Positions 1 through 9,160 of a DNA stretch of 64,000 nt are shown in pieces. The DNA is from Prorocentrum cordatum. Its lineage: Eukaryota > Sar > Dinophyceae > Prorocentrales > Prorocentraceae. A model generated the notes under the pieces. That model was not told the DNA's origin, ran no database searches, and was given only the letters and a program-made list of their open reading frames with translations. A program made the translations under genes and the position numbers. Numbering within the stretch: position 1 is the stretch's first letter; each line of letters begins with the position of its first letter. Location: NCBI GenBank assembly GCA_963575745.1, contig CAUYUJ010016706.1, positions 55,001 through 119,000 on the forward strand, written 5' to 3'.

Positions 1-326
1 CACGACGCGAGGGGGTCAGGGGAGAGGGGGGGAGGGGGGAGGGGGGGGGAGGAGGGAGGGGAGGGGAGGCGTGGAGGCGGAGAGGAGAGGAGAGGAGAGG
101 AGAGGAGAGGAGAGGAGAAGGAAGAGGAGGAGGACGGGGAGAAGGAGGAGGAGGAGGACGAGGAGGAGTAGGACGAGGAGGAAGAGGAGGAGGAAGCGGA
201 GGAGGAGGAGGCGGAGGTGGAGGCGGAGGCGGAGGCGGAGGCGAAGGCAGAGGCGGAGGCGGAGGCGGAGGCGGAGGCGGAGGCGGAGGCGGCGGAGGAG
301 GAGGAGGAGGAGGTCTTTAGGTCCTG
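1..326. repeat. Purine-rich GGAGG / GGCGGA low-complexity tract
   Basis: The first part is G-rich with GGAGG and GAGAG runs; from about 215 it becomes a regular GGCGGA hexamer array. Reading frames through it are poly-Arg or poly-Glu artefacts. It lies just beyond the 3' side of LINE-like element A. Confidence 0.9.
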
Positions 327-1055
327 AGGTTCTTAGGGGGGGCTTACACCGAGGTGTATCGAGTCCACCGAAGCTTAATAATTAATGAAGCACCCATGGA
401 CCAGCACTCATCTCGAGTCTTGCTTCGCGCTAACGCTCTGCACGACAAAACTCGACCGCTTCCCGCGGGTCATCGAAACCATGCAGCTGCGCGACTCGGT
501 ACATATCCAAGGCCTCGAGGATCTCCAACCCGTACACGGTATTGACCGCTGGGTCAGCACCCACCGAGGATTCGGAAGCAACCAGCCTACCCTCCCACAA
601 AGCTCGGACCTCGACCGAAGGCACACACACACACACAGATCACCGAGCTTGGCGGGAGGGTTGCAGGTGGAATTGGGGTGCAGGCTGCGCCTGAGGCTGC
701 TGCGCTGCGTGGCAAACCCAGGATGACGGGGCCCGAAGCACAAACTTGCCAGCCCTTTACCTGGCCGGTGACTGCTCTGAACACTCGCACTGCACGAAAG
801 ACAGAACAACATCGGAGGCGCTTCAGGGTCCCCAAGGATGGGAGCCTGCACCACACTGTGCCTGTTTCATTGCCACGCCTTACCCCCCGCCCACCGAACC
901 CCCGAGAAGTGGGGCACCAGGTCGGGAGGAGCAGCCGAGGAGCCAACGGAGGAGCCAGGAGCAGCAGAACCAGAGCCAAGCCGAGCCCTACCCAGAGCGG
1001 CCTGCGGGCATGGCCTCAAGGAGGTCTTCCCGCTCCCGCTGAGCAAGGCGCTAAT
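327..1055. other. No firm feature; flank of LINE-like element A
   Basis: Ordinary GC-rich DNA with a short (AC)n run near 622. On the minus strand this is where the C-terminal zinc-finger tail and 3' UTR of element A would lie, but no frame resembles that finger clearly enough to call. Confidence 0.4.
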
Positions 1056-1059
1056 CAAG

Positions 1060-1731
1060 GTCGTTCACGAGATCGGCTTCCCCAGCATTGATCGGGCACG
1101 CATCGGAAACTGAAGGACCACCTCCGCCGTCCCTCCAACGCCTGCCGTGTCGCTGAGGCACGTATCGTGAAGCCAACGATGGAGCCTGCCTTGCCACTCG
1201 GCCGCGTGCACCACACGCCGCCCGCAACCTTCAACAACAAGTTCCTGCTCTTCCTGCGCGGCCCAGAGCTGGGCTCCTTTCTTGGCCCACTCGTCCGCCA
1301 GGCGGTTCCCTCGAAGCTGCCAGCCATCATCCCAGGAGGTGGCTTCCTGAATCGACCGTTGAGCTCTAACTTTCACCACTGAAGCAGACAGGCCAACGTT
1401 GGGCCACCACAGCTGCCACATGTGGCGACGCTCGTTACTGGGGTCGAGGGCAGTGGCTGGGGAGGTGGCACAGGAGATCGAGCCAGCACAATCGCTGTAG
1501 ACGGTGAGCGGAACGCCGACATCTCCCTCCCGAGGAGGCCCACTAAGCCTGGCAAGCATGTGGAACCTCCCCATCCCGAGCCCACTGATCAGCCCCCCAC
1601 CCCCGAGGCACCACCCCATACATACAGGCAGCTAAACGAAGCGGCCAGCCTGGTCAATCTGCACCGCGGCGCAGCCTGCTCTCCTGCAAGGTCAGAACTT
1701 CGCGTGGAAGGCTGACCCGTCCACGAAGATG
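1060..1731 (-). pseudogene. RNase H domain of element A
   Basis: RNase H would remove the RNA strand of the RNA/cDNA hybrid. On the minus strand the first catalytic Asp is seen in IFVDGSAFHAKF near 1717, followed by a stop codon. A second open segment (1619 to 1065) holds the Asp motif LTVYSDCAGS and the C-terminal motif RGNRLADEWAKKGA, matching the GN..AD..A signature of retroelement RNase H. The glutamate-bearing helix between them is not recognisable, so the domain is internally deleted and inactive. It lies downstream of the RT remnant, as expected. Confidence 0.75.
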
Positions 1732-1919
1732 GGACCGCCCCATCTCTATCCAGGTCAGGCCCCAACAAACCGCACCCGGTTCTCTTCTGGGGCTCCGGGC
1801 CTCCCGAACTTCTGCTCCGGGGAAACAAGCAAACACCTCGCAAAACAAACAACTCTCCCTCCTCCTCGCCGAGGGCCGCCACCTTCCAGTCTCTCTCGAG
1901 GGAGGGCAACAAATCCGTG

Positions 1920-2690
1920 CATTTGAAGCCTTCTGAGCACGGGCAGCGGAAACCCGATGGAACAGGGTGCTCCGACAGCCACGCAGTTGACGCGCGTCAG
2001 ACGTCGATTTATTGTGCTTCGCCAGCCTAGCCTGAGGCCAGTGCGTGCCCGAGACCAAGCTCCTGACAAGATTGCGCTCGCGCCTGGTGACCCCATTTCC
2101 GCCTTTCCATGCAGGACCCTGCCTAGTCGGGCCCAGTGGGGCTCTGAAACCCATCAGCCATAGCGCTTCAACGCTAACGTGTCAGACGCGGTGAAAGCCA
2201 TCCTCTTCGCGACTGCCACGGCTCTACCTGGCGAGACACATTGCACATATACTTCTCTTGATGGGCCTGAGAACTTAGTGGCAGAAATCAGATTACACCC
2301 GACTCGCGCGAGCGCAAGCAGCAGCGCTTACGCGGGGTTGCAGCACCTTGCCCAAAGAGACTTCTTACCCAGGATGTCCCGAGAACCTTCCAGAACGGCC
2401 ACCAGGACCCCAGGCCTCCAGAACCCTCGCAACATGCTCTTGAGCCCGAGGCTCCCGCTGGCTCCCGCTGGAAGCCGCCCCTCGGACTTCGAAGCAGAAA
2501 CTCGCGAGCCGCTGAGTTTCAAGTCGGCGATGCCCGCGACCGAGGATCCCCGGACTGCTGCCGGACTGCTGCGGCCGCGCGTGCGCGTGCGCGCGTGTGC
2601 GTGCGCGTGTGTGCGGGGGGGAGGCATCTAAGAACCTTGGCCACATAAGCACCTGCAGCCCTCAGAGCGCGGGCACCATCTGCTGACCTC
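1920..2690 (-). pseudogene. Post-RT connector region of element A, heavily decayed
   Basis: The stretch lies between RT and RNase H on the minus strand. One segment (about 2090 to 1930) reads QARLAKHNKSTSDARQLRG then a Cys and an LFHRV segment, resembling the cysteine/histidine-rich connector seen better in elements C and D. The remainder has no coherent frame. A GCGTGC alternating purine/pyrimidine run sits at about 2576-2618. Confidence 0.4.
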
Positions 2691-2697
2691 TTGGCCT

Positions 2698-3722
2698 TCA
2701 GCAACCTTTTTTATCTTGCTCGACAACACTGCGGAGGACTCCTGACGAGCCGTCTCCTCCCAAGCACCTGATGCCTCGGGCGCGCTCCAGCTCGCCCTGC
2801 CAGCAGCTCTCGAGCTCCCGAGCGAGATCCTCGTCGCCCGCCAGCCAGCCCGTCTTGGCCCAGTTGACTGTCAGCTTCCTGGACACGAGCCCGCCGACGA
2901 AGCGCAACGCCTTGGGGGGCTGGTCGCTGACCAGCTCGACGGCGCCTAAGGCATGCAGCAGCTGTTCGTCGACGAGGGACGGCGCCCGCACCTGCGGAGC
3001 GCACCGGCGTACCGCGCCCGCCTGCCCGGGCGGTAGCCGCAGCACAGCGCCCGCAGCAGCGGGGGCGGAAAGCGCGTCTCACGCGCCCCGCGCAGGAGGA
3101 GCTCGTGCGAGACGTGCTCACAGTACTTGCGGAGGTCCAGGGCTGCCGTCCCCGCCGCCATGCCGCCGTGCTGCGCGCGGCAGGCGGCCAGCAGGCTGTG
3201 CGCGTGGCCCGCGCGGTCGCGCGTCTTGCCGGCGCCGCCCCAGAAGACATGGCCTTCCACCTGGCACTCCCAGGCCGCCACCGGCGGCTGCCTCATCCTG
3301 CTCCAGGTCCGCAGCCAGACTCCGTCGAGGACGATGGGGCGCACGCTGCCGCCTGGAGGCGGCTTCGGCAGGAAAGAAGCCAACATCAAGAACAGCTTGC
3401 TGTCCAACGGGTCGGCTTCCCAGGCTTGCAGCGCTCCGAGAAGTCGCAACCTGTAACTCTCTGGCAGCCAACGCAATTGACGCGGGTGACGCTGGCCCCA
3501 CCGCAGCCCAGCTTTCTCGCTGTACGAGTCCACGACCCGCTCGAGCTCGGCCAGGGTGAGGGCTGACAGCTGCCCCGCATCAAACTCAGGTCCTCGCCAC
3601 ATGTAGGGATGCAATTCTCCCGCGCGCTGCTCGTGAACCCACAGCTGCTGCCACAGCTTGAGGACGTGTGCAACTGCCTCATCGCCTCCCAGAGGAAGGT
3701 ACAGCATCTCATTTTCGTCCAA
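2698..3722 (-). pseudogene. Reverse transcriptase domain of element A
   Basis: In the 3722 to 2946 segment, FLPKPPPGGSVRPIVL matches the fingers motif of non-LTR RT and TAALDLRKYCEHVSHELL matches palm motif A with its Asp. After a frameshift near 3000, the segment to 2698 gives a remnant of motif C (SLVDEQLLHALGA, with DE where DD is expected) and the thumb-side motif SRKLTVNWAKTGWLAG, then IRCLGGD. The sequence between motifs A and C, including the QG motif, is mostly lost. The protein cannot be active. Confidence 0.8.
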
Positions 3723-3725
3723 TAC

Positions 3726-4161
3726 TTAGAAAACCGACTCCTGAACCTGAGCTGCCGAACGAACAACGGCGAAGGCCGCGCGACCGCCCTTCGCCTCAAC
3801 TGCCTCCCTGGCCCAGGCACGCCGCTCATCTTGATTGGCTTTCAGGTCCCTGTAGCGAAGCGCCTGCACATGTCGATCTGCCGCCCCCAACATGCAGTGG
3901 ATGGCCTGGCTCGACTTGCCACCCAGCACCGCTGCGGAATTGCCGGCGCTCACGTTGCACAGCGGGCCCGACGTCGGCCACCAGCCGTCCTCGATGCGGA
4001 ACTTCTGGACCCCTTTGAGCTGCCGGCGGAACCATGAGTAGCGCTCCCAGCCCCTGCTGACCATGATGGACCTGAGTTGATCGGCTCGACGCGCAGCTGC
4101 CAGCAGCGCAGACCACCTCCTGCACTCGAGCGACGAGCGCGCCTTGAGTTGGCGACTTCAC
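3726..4161 (-). pseudogene. Pre-RT linker of element A
   Basis: The minus-strand frame from 4064 to 3726 reads YSWFRRQLKGVQKFRIEDGW and ANQDERRAWAREAVEAKGG, the charged, Trp-containing region that precedes RT in this family (compare 36350-36610). It is one base-gap away from the RT frame. Upstream it meets the simple-repeat block that starts near 4290. Confidence 0.6.
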
Positions 4162-4289
4162 TCTTGAGCTGGCGACTTCACTCTTGACACCGAGACCGCT
4201 GGCTCTCCCCTTGCGACGTTCACAGATCTATTCCCCAATCAGAGCTTGCCTCTGTAGGGGTCCTAGCGGACTCATATGGCTAGGTCAGG

Positions 4290-4440
4290 TGGGGCGCCGA
4301 TTTGGTGGCCGGTGCCCGGGTGCCCCGAGGTGCCCGGAGGTGCCCCGTGCTCGGTGGCCGGGTGCCCAGGTGCCCGTGTGCCCGTGGGTGCCCGGGTGCC
4401 CAGGTGCTCGGGGGTGCTCGGAGGTGCCCGGGGGTCCCCT
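4290..4440. repeat. GGTGCCCG-type tandem repeat
   Basis: Short GGTGCCCGG and GGTGCCCGA units are repeated head to tail with variation. With the next two repeats it separates the endonuclease and RT parts of element A. Confidence 0.85.
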
Positions 4441-4760
4441 GGTTCCCTATAGCCATATAGCCCTATAGCCTTATAGCTCTATAGCCCAGTAGCTCAATAG
4501 CCCAATAGCCCAATAGCCCATATAGCCCATATAGCCTTATAGCCCAATAGCCCTATAGCCCTATAGCCCTATAGCCCCATAGCTCTATGGCCCTAGAGCC
4601 CTAGAGCCCTAGAGCCCTATAGCTCTAGAGCCCTATAGTCCTATAGCCCTACAGCTCTATAGCCATATAGCCCTATAGCCCTAGAGTCCTATAGCCCCAA
4701 TAGCCCAATAGCCCTATAACACTATAGCCCTATAACCATATAGCTCATATAGCCCCATTG
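4441..4760. repeat. CCCTATAG / CCCAATAG tandem repeat
   Basis: About 35 imperfect 8-9-bp units of the form ATAGCCCT, with CCCAATAG, CCCTAGAG and CTCTATAG variants. No coding signal. Confidence 0.9.
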
Positions 4761-4798
4761 CCCCTACAAAAATCGGATTGGGTTTCCCTCTGGTATCA

Positions 4799-4803
4799 TA
4801 TGC

Positions 4804-4853
<50 letters not shown>

Positions 4854-4892
4854 ACCTATACACATTTATATACATATATATATGTGTATATA

Positions 4893-4923
<31 letters not shown>

Positions 4924-4924
4924 G
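4799..4924. repeat. (TA)n microsatellite
   Basis: Nearly pure TATATA with occasional G and C. Frames through it give only poly-IY peptides. Confidence 0.95.
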
Positions 4925-4962
4925 CGTGTGCCGTGTAGCTGGCAGAGGTAGTCCTCCACGTG

Positions 4963-5815
4963 CTAGAACCAGATCCTCGCTGCCAGCTCTATGTCCCAAG
5001 GCTGAGCTCCTTGAGCCCAGAGCCACTCTTCGGGTAGGACCTCCCTCGGCGCAGCTCGCACAGGCGGTGGGAGCTGCAGCGGGAAACCCTCGGGAACGTC
5101 TGGCCGCGTGACCATCGCCTGACGGCGAAGACCTCTGAGGGGCAGGAGGGCTGGACCATGCGTGCAGATACGGGTGCCCGGCACCACTCGCACCTCCTTC
5201 GCAAAGCTCGCCAGGATCTGAGAGAGCACAAAGCAATCGCACGGCTTCTGCCCGTACGTGGGCTCAGCTGGGCTAGCCACGAACCCTTGCGCGCGCCGAG
5301 CCCCTTCCGCAAACTCCGCTGGCTCCAGGTGTCAGTCGCCCCCCGCGACCCACGGCCCAGGCATCTGCCTGACCAGCAGGAGCAGCGCGCCGAGGGAGCT
5401 GATGTCGAGCTCGGCCATGCCGACCTTGGTGGTGAGGTGCGCTGACGCAACATGCAGCGGCAGCCCTATGCCTGTGTTGAGGGTGGTCACTTGGCAGCGA
5501 TGCGAAGGCAGCTCCTTGCCCTGCTAGCCCGGCCACCTCATGGCCGGCACGAATGAGGCCACTGCAGTGCCCCCCGACGACTCCAGCTGACCACTGCCAG
5601 TGCTCTCCGCTCTCCCGAGCTCGATGGACGCACCAGCAGCTCGGCACCAGCCCCGCGCCATCTGCTTCTCCTGCTTGAGGCGATGATCCTGCAGCAGCCA
5701 GACGTTGGGCGCAGACCTGGCCGAGTCGTTTTCGGCGTACCACGCCAGGAGGTCTTGGGCCTTGGACCAGGCCGTCACGTTCACAGTGATAACGTCGAGG
5801 CGGTCGCCCGCGTCG
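4963..5815 (-). pseudogene. AP-type endonuclease (EEP family) domain of element A
   Basis: This domain nicks target DNA to prime reverse transcription. The minus strand begins DVITVNVTAWSKAQDLLAWY near 5792 and continues to NVWLLQDHRLKQEKQMARG, matching the Asn and (Q)E/D-H motifs of exonuclease-endonuclease-phosphatase proteins; Gln-Asp stands where Gln-Glu is usual. After a frameshift near 5530 the central part reads PWVAGGDWHLEPAEFAEG (the GDxN region with His in place of Asn), and CDCFVLSQILASFAKEV leads to THGPALLPL, the C-terminal Asp and His motifs. Frameshifts and substitutions make it inactive. Confidence 0.8.
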
Positions 5816-6050
5816 CTAACGTTATGATGTTCCTGCCTACTTTGGCCTGGACCACCAGGAAGAATTTCGAGCACCAGAAAAGAACCGAAACTCGAGGGAT
5901 TTCACGTGTCGGGCCCTGGGAGACACTCGTTCGACACTGTTTCGACACCTTATCGACACTTTTCCGGGCGCTCGAACTTATTTTTGGGATGTGGTCCTCA
6001 AGTACGATGGGAGCAGCATATCGCTATCGTCGAGGCGGTCGCCCGCGTCG
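5816..6050. mobile_element. Small insertion with 23-bp target-site duplication
   Basis: The 23 bases at 5793-5815 recur exactly at 6028-6050 (both begin CGTCGAGGCGGTCGCCCG). The 212 bp between them (5816-6027) interrupt the junction of ORF1 and endonuclease in element A; removing the insert and one repeat gives the continuous reading DAGDRLDVITVNV. Read on the minus strand the insert contains three spaced GTGTCGA motifs but no poly(A), ORF or inverted termini. The long duplication suits target-primed integration of a SINE-like RNA. Confidence 0.7.
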
Positions 6051-6065
6051 TTGCGCCCCTCCCCG

Positions 6066-6282
6066 CTAAACCAACCGCGGCTTCTTGGTCGGCAGCAGCG
6101 GTGAGGATTGCATTCGCTTGACCTTCTCGCGGTCCGGAGGCTTCTCGGGATCGAGTCCCGGCGCACGCACGTTCTCTCGTGGGTCAGGGCCATCCCAGCC
6201 TGGCCCAACTGAAAGGTCAGCAGCAACAGACCCAGTGTGGCAAGCAGGAGCCGCAGCAGCGGGAGCCTCTGCCGCCGCGGCC

Positions 6283-6324
<42 letters not shown>

Positions 6325-7038
6325 CTCGAACTCCTGCTTGATCTGTCTCTGGACTGGTTGGCGCTGCTCGCCAAGCAGCCTGACAAACTCGCTGACAGGC
6401 TTCTCGATCGCTGCGAGGTGCGACGACGTCCCGAGCTCACCCAGCAGCTCCGCCACGAACCCCAGCATGTCCAACGACTCGCCAGTGTCGAGTGCCCCCC
6501 CCCCCGCTGGACTGTGCCGAGGATGGGGACGGCATCCGCGATCTCCTTCGATTTTATGACCGAATTGATATCCTGAAGTGCCACCTGGTGGCCCTTGAGG
6601 AACTCTTAGCTCCTGGTCCACCTCCTTCTGCTTGGCCTCCAGCGCCTCTCGCGCTGCTGCCAGACGCTCCTGGGTCCGCTCGAGTTGCTTCTCCGTCTTC
6701 GCCTTCCGCTGGTGCAGATTCTGCAACGACTTCGTAGCCAGGTCCGCCTTCGCGGGCTCCATGTCCACGTCTTGGTTCGGCGGGACCAGCGACGCAAGGA
6801 CCGACTGCGCCTGCTCCGCCGACAGGCCGTGCTTGCTGGGGTCTTGCAGGAGCTCGGCCCGCAGCTCGCGCTTGGCCTGCACAAGGTCGTCATCCTTGGC
6901 ACAAGATGTCCGCGGAGGCCCCTCGCCCCGGCGACCCTTCGGCGGCGTCTCAATAGGCTGCAAGCTCTGGTGCTTCAAGGCCCGCGGCGGCGCCTTCTTC
7001 CCACATTGCTGGATTCTGGTGCCCTCCGCATCGCCCAT
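6066..7038 (-). pseudogene. ORF1 (Gag-like coiled-coil protein) of element A
   Basis: The first plausible ATG is at 7038 (MGDAEGTRIQQCGKKAPP). Residues then include DLVQAKRELRAELLQDPS and a long coiled coil (LHQRKAKTEKQLERTQERLA and EALEAKQKEVDQEL). A shifted frame continues LDTGESLDMLGFVAELLGEL and ERKRERERERER, the last encoded by a (GA)n run at 6293-6325 that causes a further frame change into EKPPDREKVKRMQSSPLL and a stop near 6066. Such basic coiled-coil ORF1 proteins bind element RNA. Comparable coiled coils occur in elements C and D. Upstream coding to about 7195 merges into the CTC side of the repeat tract. Confidence 0.65.
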
Positions 7039-7192
7039 TGCACCTCCACTGCTTGAGCGGGGGCGCTGCTCCTCCACCGCCTCGGGCAGTCGGCGGCGGG
7101 ACCATCGGCGAGGCAGACGGGCTGTCGTGGCTCGTGACAGCTGTGCCACTTCCAAGAGCGCTGCCACAACGGAATCCCAGAGGCTTGGAGAT

Positions 7193-8282
7193 GGCTGAGG
7201 AGGAGGAGGAGAAGGAGAAGGAGGAGGAGGAGGAGGAGGAGGAGGAGGACGTGCTCGAGGACGAGGACGAGGAGGCGGACGAGGATGAGGACGAGGAGGA
7301 CGAGGACGCGGAGGAGGAGGAGGAGGAGGAGGAGGAGGAGGAAGAGGAGGAGGAGGAGGGGGAAGGCGAGGAGGAGGAGGAGGATGAAGGAAGAGGAAGA
7401 GGAGGAGGAGGAGAGGAGGAGGAAGGAGGAAGAGGAGGAGGAGGATGACGAGACGAGGACGAGGATGATGACGAGAACGAGAACGGGGAGGAGGACGAGG
7501 ACGAGACGAGGGGGATGAGGAGGAGAGGAGAGGAGGAGGAGGAGGAGGAGGAGGAGGAGGAGGGGAAGGAGGAGGAGGAGGAGGAGGAGGAGGGAGGAGG
7601 AGGAGGAGGAGGAGGAGGGAGGAGGGGATGATGATGACGAGGACGAGGACGAGGACGATGACGAGGACGAGAACGGGGAGGGGGACGAGGACGAGGGGGA
7701 GGAGGAGAGGAGGAGGAGGAGGAGGAGGAGGAGGAAGGAGGAGGACGAGGAGGAGGACGAGGAGAAGGAGGAGGAGGAGGAGGAGGAGGAGGAGGAGGAG
7801 GAGGAGGAGGACGAGCACGAGGACGAGGACGAGGAGGAGGAGGAGGAGGAGGAGCAGGAGGAGGAGGAGGAGAAGGAGGACGAGGACGAGGACGAGCACG
7901 AGGACGAGGACGAGGAGGAGGATGGTGAGGACCAGGACGAGGACGAGGAGGAGAGACAGAAGGAGGAGGAGGAGGATGATGAGGAGGAGGAGGAGGAAGC
8001 AGAGGAGTGAGAGGACGAGGAGGATGGGGAGGAGGCGGAGGAGGAGGAGGAGGAGCAGGAGGAGGAGGAGGAGCAGAAGAGGAGGAGGAGGAGGAGGAGG
8101 AGGACGAGGGGTAGGAGGACAGGAGGACAGGAGGACGAGGACGAGGACGAGGGCGAGGACGAGGACGGGGACGGGGAGGAGGAGGAGGAGGAGGAGGAGG
8201 CGGAGGAGGGGGAGGGGGAGGAGGAGGAGGAGGAGGAGGAGGAGGAGGAGGAGGAGGAGGAGGAGGAGGAGGAGGAGGAGGA
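7193..8282. repeat. (GAG)n tract with GAC and GGA variants
   Basis: About 1.1 kb of GAGGAGGAG with interspersed GACGAG and GATGAT. Long open frames on both strands are poly-Glu, poly-Arg, poly-Ser, poly-Leu or poly-Pro artefacts. It lies between the 5' ends of elements A (minus) and B (plus). Confidence 0.95.
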
Positions 8283-8406
8283 TTGCAAGAAAAGCATTGC
8301 ATCAAGCATGAATGCATTCGTGACATCTTCGACCAGATGCAGGAGGCCGCCACCAAGAAGTTCAAGTCGACCACCGCCGAGCCAGATGGCGGGTCTTCTT
8401 CCTAGC
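8283..8406 (+). pseudogene. C-terminal tail of ORF1, element B
   Basis: The frame emerging from the GAG tract reads ECIRDIFDQMQEAATKKFKS and ends SSS-stop at about 8404. It is amphipathic and ends just before the endonuclease frame, the position of the ORF1 C-terminus in elements A and C. Identification is by position only. Confidence 0.4.
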
Positions 8407-8418
8407 TTGGCCGCCTGG

Positions 8419-9160
8419 ACTCTGGTCACCAGCAATGTGACGGGGATCGCGGGGTTGGAGGCGCTGCTCCAGCATCCCAAAGTCCTCAGCAGCAACGGCG
8501 TGGTGGTGCAGGAACATCACCTTCTACCGCATCAAGTTATTGAATGGGAGAGCAAGTTGTCGAAGCGCTGATGGCGCACTAGCATAGCAGCTGCCGTGGG
8601 CACCCAGCGTGGCGGTTCCAGCGGTGGTCTGGCGCATATGGTTCCCAAGTTTGTTGGCCTCGCTGACATTGAGCATATTCCCAGCTCTCTCATTCCTGGC
8701 AGAGTTTCGATCAAGCATGTTGCAGGAATCACAAACATTGGCTTCCTGTGGGTGGCCGTGTATCTACACTGTAGTGAAGGATTGTCAGGTACGAATTGGC
8801 ACATTCTAACCCAGATAGGCGATGCAGTCAATTATCAGGGCTGCCATTCATCGTGTCTGGTGATTTCAATATGGACCCGCACGAGCTGGAAGCATCAGGA
8901 TGGCCCGCCGCACTCGACGCCACCATCTTGGCTCCAGCGGTGCCCACATGTACGATTTCCTCTGATTCTAAGGCCAGGGTAATCGATTTCTTCGTGGTGG
9001 CCGACTCCATTGCACATGGTTGTTGTTTTGAGGTCTTAACCGATGCTGCAACTACGCCACATTATCCTGTGCGGCTTACCATTCCAACGCAAGCAAGGTG
9101 CGATCTCTGTCATGCAGCTGTTCGAGTACCACGTCGGTTTCCTGTTCGATTTACCTGTGG
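8419..9160 (+). pseudogene. AP-type endonuclease domain of element B
   Basis: The domain nicks genomic target DNA. The N-terminal half reads AAWTLVTSNVTGIAGLEALL and VVVQEHHLLPHQVIEW, giving the Asn and Gln-Glu-His motifs, then a stop at about 8571. The same family pattern continues with SGGLAHMVPKFVGLADIEHI and FLWVAVYLHCSEGLSGTNWH to about 8820. In a shifted frame PFIVSGDFNMDPHELEASG carries the GDxN signature intact, RVIDFFVVADSI the late Asp, and TPHYPVRLTI the terminal His. One stop and one or two frameshifts disable it, but the key residues survive. It feeds directly into the RT frame. Confidence 0.85.

Larger units (their letters stand above)
1056..7038 (-). mobile_element. LINE-like non-LTR retrotransposon A, degenerate
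   Basis: On the minus strand the order is ORF1 coiled coil (7038 to 6066), AP-type endonuclease (5815 to 4963), pre-RT and RT (4161 to 2698), post-RT remnant (about 2690 to 1920) and RNase H (1731 to 1060). This colinear order matches non-LTR elements that carry both an APE endonuclease and RNase H (I/Tad-like organisation). Frameshifts occur in every domain. A simple-repeat block (4290-4924) separates endonuclease from RT, and a small insertion (5816-6050) separates ORF1 from endonuclease. No full-length product is possible. Elements B, C, D and E in this window have the same architecture. Confidence 0.85.

Noticed and set aside
71-385. Long Arg-rich open frame
   Set aside because: It is read from a GGA/GAG repeat; composition alone explains the frame.
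5816-6027. The 212-bp insertion as an intron-generating element
   Set aside because: On neither strand does it start with GT/GC and end with AG in a position that would restore the frame by splicing.
6950-8495. Long Ser/Leu/Pro frames on the minus strand over 400 codons
   Set aside because: They are the (CTC)n side of the 7193-8282 repeat. Only the short ends outside the repeat show element sequence.
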